Origin: Saccharicrinis sp963665705 | GTDB lineage: Bacteria; Bacteroidota; Bacteroidia; Bacteroidales; Marinilabiliaceae | Assembly (NCBI GenBank): GCA_963665705.1 | Contig: OY762448.1 | Coordinates: 3,286,001 to 3,350,000, forward strand | Length of the DNA: 64,000 nt | Direction of reading: 5' to 3' | Shown: piece after piece, positions 10,178 through 17,917 of the stretch | How the letters are laid out: every line of letters starts with the position of its first letter | Position numbering within the stretch: the stretch's first letter is position 1 | Program-made: the position numbers and the translations under genes | Notes under the pieces: model-generated | The model's input: only the letters and a program-made list of their open reading frames with translations | Database searches by the model: none | What the model was told of the DNA's origin: nothing

Positions 10178-10203
10178 CACCTTACTTAAGGTGAGTTTTT
10201 TCG
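10178..10203 (+). terminator. Orphan plus-strand terminator-like hairpin
   Basis: Perfect 7-bp stem CACCTTA-CT-TAAGGTG followed by AGTTTTTTCG on the plus strand. No plus-strand ORF precedes it, so it may end a small RNA transcribed against the susC leader region, or act as a weak secondary minus-strand element. Confidence 0.5.
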
Positions 10204-10230
10204 TTAATGTAGAGTAAATGGTTAAAAAAA

Positions 10231-10262
10231 GAAGCAACCTGTTTACAAAAACAGATTGCTTC
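10231..10262 (-). terminator. Terminator of the GH/NagB operon
   Basis: Stem GAAGCAA(c)CTGTTT / AAACAG(a)TTGCTTC with one mismatch and a 4-base loop, followed on the minus strand by seven T residues. It lies about 100 bases after the GH35 stop codon. Confidence 0.9.
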
Positions 10263-10359
10263 CAGAATATGTAACACCCCTATTACAATGAAAAAGATTT
10301 TCTATGTACCCTTAAAATAAAAGATTGTTAATTGTTCCAACCTAAATTGTTAAGTTACA

Positions 10360-12210
10360 TTATTCTTTCAGATCCTCTAAAATTGATACTTTTGAAGAAC
10401 CTATATATTTTTGAGTTGTTGGATTTTCCTGATCGAAAATCACTATTTCATTATTTCCTTTTTTCAACCAACATCCAGGTAAATACAAAGTTTGCTGAGG
10501 ACCTACACTCCAAAATCGTCCTAAATTATGACCATTAACAAATACGATACCTTTGCCCCAATACTTTAAATTTAAAAATACATCACCTTGTTTTTTAATT
10601 TTAAACTCACCACTATACAATGCTGGTAAATCTTCAGCCGCATGCAATTCTTTTTCAGCTAATTGTGGCATAACATCCATTGGTAGTTTGTACATTTTCC
10701 AATCTCCAGCAATTTCCCAATCATTTATAAATACAGGCCCTGTAATACCCTTTCTATTATTTGGTATCTCTTTTCCGTAGTTAATTCTACCCATATTTTC
10801 AACCAATATATCTAAAGTACCATTAAAAGGTATCTTTATATCTAGCTGAAAATCATTGTCCATACGATTTATTACACCTACCTTCTTCTTATTAACATAC
10901 ACTGTAGCATAATCTCTTAAACCCTCTATCTTTAACTTACCCGCTATTGGTTGGGTAAATCGTTTTTGATACAACACATAACCAGTACCTTGACCTAACT
11001 CTTCAAAACTCATTGGCTTAGAAGATTTTACTGGTTCAATATCTTTCATCCAATTAAATAAAGTCTGAGACTGAGTAAATTTAATTTTCCCAAGATCTAT
11101 TACCGGAATACTTTTAGGAATTTCAGGTAAAGTACGTTTTTGGTATTTTGCCATCAATTCTCGGACAGCCATGTATTTTTCAGTTGCTGCACCATTTTCA
11201 GCAATAGGTGCATCATAATCATAACTAGTCAACTGTGGCTGAATAGGAATTTCATCTGTAAAATTAGCTCCGGAAGTAAACCCAAAATTTGTTCCTCCAT
11301 GAACCATGTAAAAATTAAAACTCACATCATTTTTCAAAAACTCTTCAACCTGTGCTGCAACATCTTCTGTACTAATCTTTACAAAAGGTTCTCTCCAATG
11401 ATCCAACCATCCTGGATAAAACTCAGCCACCATATATGGTCCTTCACCATCATGGTATTTATTTACAAGTTTTTTAAGCTGCTCTACATTTCCTTCGCCA
11501 TTAGCAGTTGGTAAAACTCCATCAATAGCACCATATTGAAATAACCATGAACCATCCGATGTAAATAATGGCACATTAAAACCGGCATTTTTTAAAGCAT
11601 CGTATATTTTAAGATAATATTCTCTATGCTGTTCCTCTGAAACTTCCTTTTGTTGAGAGACATAAGAACCAAATTCATTCTCAACCTGCACCATAATGAT
11701 TGGCCCCCCATACGTTATCTGTAGATCCTTCACTTCCTCAGCTAGTCTGTTGATATAATTGGTACATTCTTTTATAAATTTATCACCTGATCGAATTTCC
11801 AGTTCTTTATCATTTAATAATCTCCATGGAAAACCTCCAAATTCCCATTCAGCACAGGCATAAGGTCCTGGTCGTAAAATAACTTTTAAACCTTCTTTTT
11901 CCGCAGTTTTAATAAATTCTCTTAAATTTTTACGATCTGTAGAGAAATCCCATTGCCCCGGGGCAATCTCATGATAATTCCAAAATACATAGGTTGCCAC
12001 AGTATTCAACCCCATTGCCTTCATCATTTGAAGACGATGACTCCAATAAGCTTTAGGTATTCGTGCGTAATGCATTTCACCTGAATAAACATTAAATGGC
12101 TCACCATTTAATATAAATGCACCATTCTTTATTTCAAAAGACTTTGAAGATTGAGCGAAACCTGCTTGAAACAATCCACAAATGATTATAAATAAAAGTA
12201 ATCTTCTCAT
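10360..12210 (-). CDS. GH35 beta-galactosidase, exported
   Basis: Removes terminal beta-linked galactose. I place the start at the ATG at 12210 (MRRLLLF), because the longer frame starting at 12234 would overlap the preceding gene and put eight extra residues before the signal peptide, which ends near AGFAQ. In the longer numbering the GH35 barrel spans about 33-350. The acid/base Glu is E187 in VENEFGS and the nucleophile E271 in VAEFYPGW. The GH35 substrate-binding segment RPGPYACAEWEFGG is intact. C-terminal beta-sandwich domains (about 400-620) resemble galactose-binding jelly rolls. Last gene of a seven-gene minus-strand operon. Firm family call; linkage specificity unknown. Confidence 0.95.
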   Translation of the reverse strand: MRRLLLFIIICGLFQAGFAQSSKSFEIKNGAFILNGEPFNVYSGEMHYARIPKAYWSHRLQMMKAMGLNTVATYVFWNYHEIAPGQWDFSTDRKNLREFIKTAEKEGLKVILRPGPYACAEWEFGGFPWRLLNDKELEIRSGDKFIKECTNYINRLAEEVKDLQITYGGPIIMVQVENEFGSYVSQQKEVSEEQHREYYLKIYDALKNAGFNVPLFTSDGSWLFQYGAIDGVLPTANGEGNVEQLKKLVNKYHDGEGPYMVAEFYPGWLDHWREPFVKISTEDVAAQVEEFLKNDVSFNFYMVHGGTNFGFTSGANFTDEIPIQPQLTSYDYDAPIAENGAATEKYMAVRELMAKYQKRTLPEIPKSIPVIDLGKIKFTQSQTLFNWMKDIEPVKSSKPMSFEELGQGTGYVLYQKRFTQPIAGKLKIEGLRDYATVYVNKKKVGVINRMDNDFQLDIKIPFNGTLDILVENMGRINYGKEIPNNRKGITGPVFINDWEIAGDWKMYKLPMDVMPQLAEKELHAAEDLPALYSGEFKIKKQGDVFLNLKYWGKGIVFVNGHNLGRFWSVGPQQTLYLPGCWLKKGNNEIVIFDQENPTTQKYIGSSKVSILEDLKE

Positions 12211-12220
12211 CAGTAGTGAT

Positions 12221-13657
12221 TTAATATATTCCAACAGTTGATATTACAGGACAAGCTTTCGAATCTTCAAAAGTAATTCTAACAGCATCAGAACTTAAAC
12301 CTTCAAGAGAAATAATTCTCTTATAACCTATTGTTGAAGCACTTGCAACTTTAATCCAGTTATTTTTTTGTTTTAGTTCAACCGAAAATTTCTTTATTCT
12401 TTGTCCTAATTCAATATATTCCTGAATAACCAAATAATTTAACTTTTGTTCCTTATCTAAATCAATTTGAAGAAAAGACTTACGAATATTATCATCAGTA
12501 CTCCAATAAGTATTCCGATTTGTATCTATAACATTTTCTGGTTTATATGATTTATCATTTCCTCTTGTATTTGATGATGTTACCATAGAACTTACTGCTA
12601 AATTAACCGAAAATGTGGAATCTAACTTTGCTCTAAATTCCTGCAATGCATTTACATCATTTTCATGAATAACACCCCGTCGATCCGGAGGTACATTTAA
12701 TAAAAGTAATGCACCCCTACCCACAGATTTCAAATAAATATCAAATAATTGATCCCCTGATTTAACTAAAGAATCTTCACTTGCATGATAAAACCATCCT
12801 GGTCGAATAGAAACATCTACTTCAGGAGGCAACCAAGAATTTCCATCAGAAGAACCTGTAGAAAGTAAATTTTCAATACCTCCTTTTCCTGCATATAACG
12901 TATCAGGAGTAATAGTTGACCAACATGTTTCATTTACATATCCGGACTCATTACCACACCATCTTACTCCCGGACCAGCATCACTAAAAAAGATTACATC
13001 CTTTTGGATCTTACTTACTAAATCTAATGTAGTAGGCCAATCATAATACGTCTGTTTATCTATTTTACGATTTTCTTTAGCACCACCATAGTAGCCATCT
13101 CCTCCATTAGCTCCATCAAACCACATTTCAAATACAGGTCCGTATGTTGAAAATACTTCCTGAAGTTGATTTCTGTAATATTCAATATAAGAAGCTTCAC
13201 CATAATCAGCTCTATTCCTATCCCATGGAGATAAATAAATTCCAAATTTAACTCCTTGTTGGGTACAAGCATCTCTAAGTTGTTTAACAATATCGCCTTT
13301 CCCATTTAAATAGGGACTATTAGCAATAGAGTGCTCTGTATATTTCGAAGGCCATAAGCAAAAACCATCATGGTGCTTACTTGTTAAAATTACACCTTTA
13401 AAACCAGCATCCTTTAAAACACTAACCCATTGATCTGTATTAACAGTATCAGGATTAAACACCGTAGGTGATTCATCACCATACCCCCATTCTTTATCGG
13501 TAAATGTATTTGTTGTAAAATGAATAAATGCATTCATTTCCATTTGATGCCAAGCCAATTGTTCTTTTGAAGGAACAGGCAAACATGGTTTCGGGGGAGC
13601 AACCTGAGAACAGCTTACTGCCATTAACCCAAATATTAATAATAAAAGCTTATTCAT
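12221..13657 (-). CDS. GH29 alpha-L-fucosidase lipoprotein with C-terminal F5/8-type domain
   Basis: Hydrolyses terminal alpha-fucose. Lipobox AVSC (Cys16) predicts a lipoprotein. The GH29 barrel (about 35-345) has FIHFTTNTF, the SKHHDGFCLW signature at about 93-102 and nucleophile D181 in EMWFDGANG. Residues about 350-478 form a compact F5/8 type C (CBM32-like) domain. Compared with the upstream GH29 paralogue (13763-15202), this one has the WFDGANGGDG form seen in the subgroup often active on alpha-1,3/1,4 (Lewis-type) fucose; that assignment is inference. It is separated by 10 bases from the GH35 start chosen here. Confidence 0.93.
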   Translation of the reverse strand: MNKLLLLIFGLMAVSCSQVAPPKPCLPVPSKEQLAWHQMEMNAFIHFTTNTFTDKEWGYGDESPTVFNPDTVNTDQWVSVLKDAGFKGVILTSKHHDGFCLWPSKYTEHSIANSPYLNGKGDIVKQLRDACTQQGVKFGIYLSPWDRNRADYGEASYIEYYRNQLQEVFSTYGPVFEMWFDGANGGDGYYGGAKENRKIDKQTYYDWPTTLDLVSKIQKDVIFFSDAGPGVRWCGNESGYVNETCWSTITPDTLYAGKGGIENLLSTGSSDGNSWLPPEVDVSIRPGWFYHASEDSLVKSGDQLFDIYLKSVGRGALLLLNVPPDRRGVIHENDVNALQEFRAKLDSTFSVNLAVSSMVTSSNTRGNDKSYKPENVIDTNRNTYWSTDDNIRKSFLQIDLDKEQKLNYLVIQEYIELGQRIKKFSVELKQKNNWIKVASASTIGYKRIISLEGLSSDAVRITFEDSKACPVISTVGIY

Positions 13658-13762
13658 ATGTTTTATTTAAATGCAACTTGCAAGAACCAATCTTTCTTTT
13701 GTATAAGAAATCATTTTTCGTGCTCGTTTCATGTTTATATTTTTATTAAATCCACCGGTCTA

Positions 13763-15202
13763 CTATTTCTTATATTTAAAAGCTAATGCTTTTCCTTCAG
13801 TAAGAGTTGTTAAGTTTTTAGGTAGCGTTACTACAACTTTATTTCCATTAACTGTATATTTAACTCTTTGACCCGTTGAAACTAAAGTCATTCTTGTTCC
13901 CTTATGAGGTACATTACCTTCCCAACTAACTGTTTTTTCTAACTCTTTATCTTCACCATAACATGCTAATGCATAGCAATATTTTGAATCTTTTGATTGG
14001 GTAAAAAACACGTCTTCACTTTGAAAAACTGGTAATGTTCTTGTTGCATAAATAGCTTCTCCGTTTTTGTCCATCCATGAACCTATTTTTTCCAGACTTT
14101 CGACTTGTCCAGGAGTAAATTCACCTTCCGGAGTTGGTCCTACTCCTAATAGTAATGAACCACCTTTAGCTACAACCTCAACTAATGTTTTAATCACTTG
14201 AGATGTTGGTTTGTATTTATCACCAGGCATATATCCCCATGCTCCACCTAAAGTAATACAACTTTCCCATGGATTATCCAAGGCTGTTTCTGGAATTCTT
14301 TGTTCAGGTGTTTGGTAGTTTTCAAATTGTCCTCCAACGGTGCGGTCTACGATTAATAAACCCGGCTGGTTTTCTCGTCCCATTTTTGCGATAGAGGCCA
14401 TATCAATATCCTGACTCCACGAAGGGATTGGTGCTCCCCAGGCTCTTACTTCGTCAGTAACAGTTTCTAAAGGACGAACCCAACCTCCGTCTAACCATAG
14501 CAAGTCAACATCTCCGTAATTGGTCATTAACTCCTGAATCTGGTTAAAGGTATATTTCTTAAATTGATTCCATCTCCATGGATATTTATTTGCATCGTAG
14601 TTATTATTTCTATTTGGAGTAGCATATTTTTGCCACCAATAGTATTGGCTGTGCCAGTCAGGTTTTGAGAAATATGTTCCTACCATAAAATCCTGATCTC
14701 TATAGGCCTCTAAAATATATTTTAATGCATCTTGCTTAGGATTTCCTGCAAATTTTGAATGAGCTATACTGTAATCTGTTTGTTTAGTATCCCACATACA
14801 GAATCCATCATGGTGTTTTGTAGTAAAAATCAGATATTTCATACCTGCTTTTTTAGAAGCCTCAGCCCACTGTTCAGGATTAAACTTAACTGGGTTAAAC
14901 TCGTCTTTTAATCCGAAATACCATTTTTTATAGTCGCTATAAGATATTGTACTATCTCTTTCAATCCAATCTTCAGAACAAACTGACCATGATTCAATGA
15001 TACCAGGAACAGCATATAGTCCCCAATGAATAATGATACCAAACTTAAGATCTTTCCATTCCTCAAGCTTTTCAATTACTTTTTCATCCTGAGGATCCTG
15101 ATAATGTTCCGATCGCGGGTGTGTATGCTGTGCTACTGAATACTTAGCTCCAATAACAAATAAAACTAAAAAAATAACTACTAATCGCTTCATAATTCTC
15201 AT
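13763..15202 (-). CDS. GH29 alpha-L-fucosidase, exported
   Basis: Second fucosidase of the operon, 479 residues. A signal peptide ends near SVAQ (about residue 25); the ATG at 15193 (MKRLVV) is an equally good start. The GH29 barrel shows WGLYAVPG, TTKHHDGFCMWDT at about 127-139 and the nucleophile D238 in LLWLDGGW. A short C-terminal beta domain (about 385-479) follows. It resembles the broad-specificity group of GH29 enzymes (WGLYAVPGxxESWS motif), unlike the neighbour at 12221-13657, so the two probably act on different linkages. Gap of 105 bases to the next gene, 137 bases (with two hairpins) from the previous. Confidence 0.94.
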   Translation of the reverse strand: MRIMKRLVVIFLVLFVIGAKYSVAQHTHPRSEHYQDPQDEKVIEKLEEWKDLKFGIIIHWGLYAVPGIIESWSVCSEDWIERDSTISYSDYKKWYFGLKDEFNPVKFNPEQWAEASKKAGMKYLIFTTKHHDGFCMWDTKQTDYSIAHSKFAGNPKQDALKYILEAYRDQDFMVGTYFSKPDWHSQYYWWQKYATPNRNNNYDANKYPWRWNQFKKYTFNQIQELMTNYGDVDLLWLDGGWVRPLETVTDEVRAWGAPIPSWSQDIDMASIAKMGRENQPGLLIVDRTVGGQFENYQTPEQRIPETALDNPWESCITLGGAWGYMPGDKYKPTSQVIKTLVEVVAKGGSLLLGVGPTPEGEFTPGQVESLEKIGSWMDKNGEAIYATRTLPVFQSEDVFFTQSKDSKYCYALACYGEDKELEKTVSWEGNVPHKGTRMTLVSTGQRVKYTVNGNKVVVTLPKNLTTLTEGKALAFKYKK

Positions 15203-15229
15203 ATCTGAAATTCCTACTTGTGAATAGAA

Positions 15230-15308
15230 GCATTTTCTCCATCATTTTTAACAATGGAGAAAATGCTAATTCAACTCATTAATAATCATAACAAGTAATA
15301 CTTGTTAT
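15230..15308 (-). promoter_or_regulatory. Two intercistronic hairpins between GH20 and GH29
   Basis: A perfect 13-bp stem (GCATTTTCTCCAT at 15230-15242 with 15254-15266) and a perfect 10-bp stem (ATAACAAGTA at 15288-15297 with 15299-15308, single-base centre). The larger is followed on the minus strand by TTCTATTC rather than a T-run. They probably protect, process or attenuate the polycistronic RNA. Confidence 0.6.
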
Positions 15309-15339
15309 TAAAATAAACCCAGTGCTAATTTTAAATCAA

Positions 15340-16953
15340 TTATTCTTTATCTAAGGGTCGATAATTAACTCCCTTGTTATCTAACCTTTTTAGATGTACT
15401 TTTAATCTTTTTAAAAAGTCGTCATAATCCTGATGTGACTCTTCTGTCCATAGTACTTCAGACATAGCACACAAACGAGGAAATACCATATATTCAACTT
15501 TATCATCAGATGTAATATATTCTGTCCATACATTAGCCTGAGCACCTAAAATATGCTTGCGACTCTTTTTCTCTAATTCAGTTGGAATTGGTTTGAATTC
15601 GTACACCTTACTTAATGAAGTATATCCACCAATCGATAAAGGTTCAACTTCTTTTTCACCCTGAAGGTGATCAAAATAACAAAATGCGCCAGGAGTCATC
15701 ACTACATCATGTCCTGAATGAGCTGCTTCAATACCACCTTCGTAACCCCTCCAGGACATAACAGTAGCTCTTTCCGGCAAACCACCTTCTAAAATTTCAT
15801 CCCAGCCTATTAATTTCTTTCCTTTTGATGCAACGAACTTTTCCATTCGTTTAATAAAATAACTTTGAAGTTCCATTTCATCCTTCAAATTATTTTCTTT
15901 CATACGCTTCTGACAAAGCGGGCAGTTTTCCCATCGTGTTTTCGGACACTCATCTCCACCTACATGAAGATATTCGCCTGGGAAAAGTTCAACCACTTCA
16001 CTTAAAATATTTTGCAAAAACTCAAATGTCTCTTCTTTTCCTGCACAGTAAACATCATCACTGACTCCCCATTTGGTATATACTTCAAATGGTCCTCCTG
16101 TACATGATAGTTCTGGATATGCAGCTAATGCAGCCACAGCATGTCCTGGCATTTCAATTTCAGGAACTACAGTAATACAAAGCTTTGTAGCATAATCCAC
16201 CACTTCCTTAATTTGTTCCTGAGTATAGAAACCACCATAAGGTGTACCATCAAAAATTTGATTTTCCTCAACATAATGGCCCACCATGGTTTCTGGTCTA
16301 ACAGAACTTATTTCTGTTAATTTTGGATATTTCTTAATCTCTATTCTCCACCCCTGATCATCAGTTAAATGCCAGTGAAAGGTATTTAGTTTATGCATCG
16401 CCATCATGTCAAGCATATGCTTAACAAATTCCACAGAATAAAAATGACGACATACATCAAGGTGCATCCCTCTCCATTTAAAAGATGGTTGATCTTTAAC
16501 TGCTAACACAGGAACTTCAACAACCGCTCCTTTCTTCTTATTTGGATAAATAACCTGTAACAAACTTTGAATACCAAACATCAAACCTTGTTTTGAAGCT
16601 CCAACAACTTTGATATTGTCTTCATCTACATCTAATGTATACGCTTCAGAATTTTCACTGATAGTTGCATCAATCAAAAGATCAATTCCCTTTTGGCTTG
16701 ATTTTCTTTGAGCAATTTTCACATTAATATCTGTCAATGTAGAAACTTGTTCTCTTAAGTAATCAGCTAATGGTTTAACCTGATCATCTGTAAATTCAAT
16801 TACATCTGTTACATCCAGTTGATAGAATCCATTACCTAATTTCAAATGATTTGGTGCAGGAACAATACTTACCTGAGCCTGAACATTTTGATTTGTAACA
16901 GCAATCATACCAAGTAGTAATAATAGTTTTGAAAAGAGATTAAATACCTTCAT
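15340..16953 (-). CDS. GH20 beta-N-acetylhexosaminidase, exported
   Basis: Removes terminal beta-GlcNAc/GalNAc by substrate-assisted catalysis. Signal peptide to about NVQAQ (residue 27). GH20b domain about 28-155, then the catalytic barrel with RGMHLDVCRHFY, HWHLTDDQGWR and the catalytic pair D334-E335 in HVGGDECP. A short C-terminus after the barrel gives 537 residues, normal for Bacteroidota enzymes. It lies 16 bases after the ROK kinase stop and supplies the free GlcNAc that the kinase and the NagB fusion would process. Family firm, exact linkage unknown. Confidence 0.96.
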   Translation of the reverse strand: MKVFNLFSKLLLLLGMIAVTNQNVQAQVSIVPAPNHLKLGNGFYQLDVTDVIEFTDDQVKPLADYLREQVSTLTDINVKIAQRKSSQKGIDLLIDATISENSEAYTLDVDEDNIKVVGASKQGLMFGIQSLLQVIYPNKKKGAVVEVPVLAVKDQPSFKWRGMHLDVCRHFYSVEFVKHMLDMMAMHKLNTFHWHLTDDQGWRIEIKKYPKLTEISSVRPETMVGHYVEENQIFDGTPYGGFYTQEQIKEVVDYATKLCITVVPEIEMPGHAVAALAAYPELSCTGGPFEVYTKWGVSDDVYCAGKEETFEFLQNILSEVVELFPGEYLHVGGDECPKTRWENCPLCQKRMKENNLKDEMELQSYFIKRMEKFVASKGKKLIGWDEILEGGLPERATVMSWRGYEGGIEAAHSGHDVVMTPGAFCYFDHLQGEKEVEPLSIGGYTSLSKVYEFKPIPTELEKKSRKHILGAQANVWTEYITSDDKVEYMVFPRLCAMSEVLWTEESHQDYDDFLKRLKVHLKRLDNKGVNYRPLDKE

Positions 16954-16969
16954 TATTAACTTAATTTAG

Positions 16970-17827
16970 TTAGTTCTTTTGCAAATTATACGGGACTAAT
17001 GCTGCAGCTCCTAAAACAGGAATATCACTATTATCTGATGAAATAATAGCTGTTGTTTGTAAAGCATTCTGGTGTGGAAACTTCTTTAATACTTCCTGCA
17101 TATTAGACTCAAACAGAGAAAATGAATTTGACAATGATCCACCTATAATAATTGCTTCAGGACCATAAGCATAAATTATTGTCTCAATCAGATGAGCTAC
17201 ATGTTCACCTAAGCTATCAAAAGCTTTTTGTGCTTCAGCATCACCATTGGCAACTTTTTCAGCTAAATATTTTCCTTCAGTATTGTAAGTTCGTTTAAAA
17301 AATTTACCACTGCAATAGTCTTCAAAGTTGGAATCCTTATAAATGATACCACCAAACTCTCCTGCCATTGATAAATTTCCTACATGAAGCTTATTATTTA
17401 CTAAAACTCCTGCACCTGTTCCTGTTCCCATAGCAACAGCAACAAGATCTTTATACTGTTGTCCTTTACCAAAATATTTTTCTCCCAGTGCAAAACAATT
17501 GGCATCATTACCAATAAAAACCGGAAGATTAAAATGTGCTGACAAAGTAGCTTTTAAAGGAACATTTTTCCAGGCCGGAATGTTTGCCACATTATAAACA
17601 ATACCTTCCTCAACATCAATTAATCCAGGAACTCCTAATCCAATTCCTTCTACTTTATCATCCAATAACTCCTCTATTCCCTTTTTTAAATCATTGATGA
17701 TCTCATCCTGAGATCTAAATGCATCTGTTGAAGACTTAAACTCTTTAATAACTTTACTATCCTCAACATAGGCAAAATGCATTTTTGTTCCTCCCACGTC
17801 AACACCTATGTAGCTCTTACTTGCCAT
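16970..17827 (-). CDS. ROK-family sugar kinase, probably GlcNAc/glucose/mannose kinase
   Basis: Phosphorylates a hexose or N-acetylhexosamine in the cytoplasm. The upstream TTG at 17833 is an unlikely start; the ATG at 17827 (MASKSYIGVDVGGTK) is chosen. The phosphate-1 motif DVGGTK, catalytic Asp in GNDANCF (about residue 110 of the longer frame) and the ATP motif MGTGTGAG are present. Most ROK proteins carry a zinc motif CxCGxxGCxE after GHxxxx; here the region reads GEFGGI...YCSGKFF, so the zinc site is missing. No HTH domain. Its place between gh20 and the NagB fusion supports an amino-sugar role, but mannose or glucose kinase remains possible. Confidence 0.88.
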   Translation of the reverse strand: MASKSYIGVDVGGTKMHFAYVEDSKVIKEFKSSTDAFRSQDEIINDLKKGIEELLDDKVEGIGLGVPGLIDVEEGIVYNVANIPAWKNVPLKATLSAHFNLPVFIGNDANCFALGEKYFGKGQQYKDLVAVAMGTGTGAGVLVNNKLHVGNLSMAGEFGGIIYKDSNFEDYCSGKFFKRTYNTEGKYLAEKVANGDAEAQKAFDSLGEHVAHLIETIIYAYGPEAIIIGGSLSNSFSLFESNMQEVLKKFPHQNALQTTAIISSDNSDIPVLGAAALVPYNLQKN

Positions 17828-17849
17828 ACCCAAAATTTTACACTTTAAT

Positions 17850-17861
17850 TAAACCGGTTTA
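17850..17861. promoter_or_regulatory. 12-bp perfect palindrome TAAACCGGTTTA, possible operator
   Basis: Perfect dyad centred on CG, 23 bases upstream of the kinase ATG. AAACCGGTTT with a central CpG looks like a LacI-family type operator half-site pair. No LacI gene is in the window, and I see no second copy in the window. Confidence 0.4.
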
Positions 17862-17863
17862 GT

Positions 17864-17894
17864 AAGTAGGCGTTAATAAAAATAACGCCTACTT
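17864..17894 (-). promoter_or_regulatory. Strong intercistronic hairpin upstream of the ROK kinase
   Basis: Perfect 12-bp stem (AAGTAGGCGTTA with TAACGCCTACTT; arms 17864-17875 and 17883-17894) between the NagB fusion and the kinase. On the minus strand it is not followed by a T-run, so partial termination, RNA processing or stabilisation are the likely roles. Confidence 0.65.
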
Positions 17895-17917
17895 TAATTC
17901 AACCTTAAAACTAACCA

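Larger units (their letters stand above)
9606..10230. other. Long non-coding region upstream of susC
   Basis: No protein-coding gene is visible in these 625 bases. It contains the susC promoter (9777-9808), a probable 165-base susC leader with a small hairpin around GGTGGCTG/TAGCCATC at about 9685-9700, and, at 10178-10203, a terminator-like hairpin pointing the opposite way (plus strand) with no plus-strand gene before it. Confidence 0.6.

Noticed and set aside
12211..12234. Eight-residue N-terminal extension of the GH35 gene
   Set aside because: It overlaps the preceding gene and precedes a good signal peptide start at 12210.
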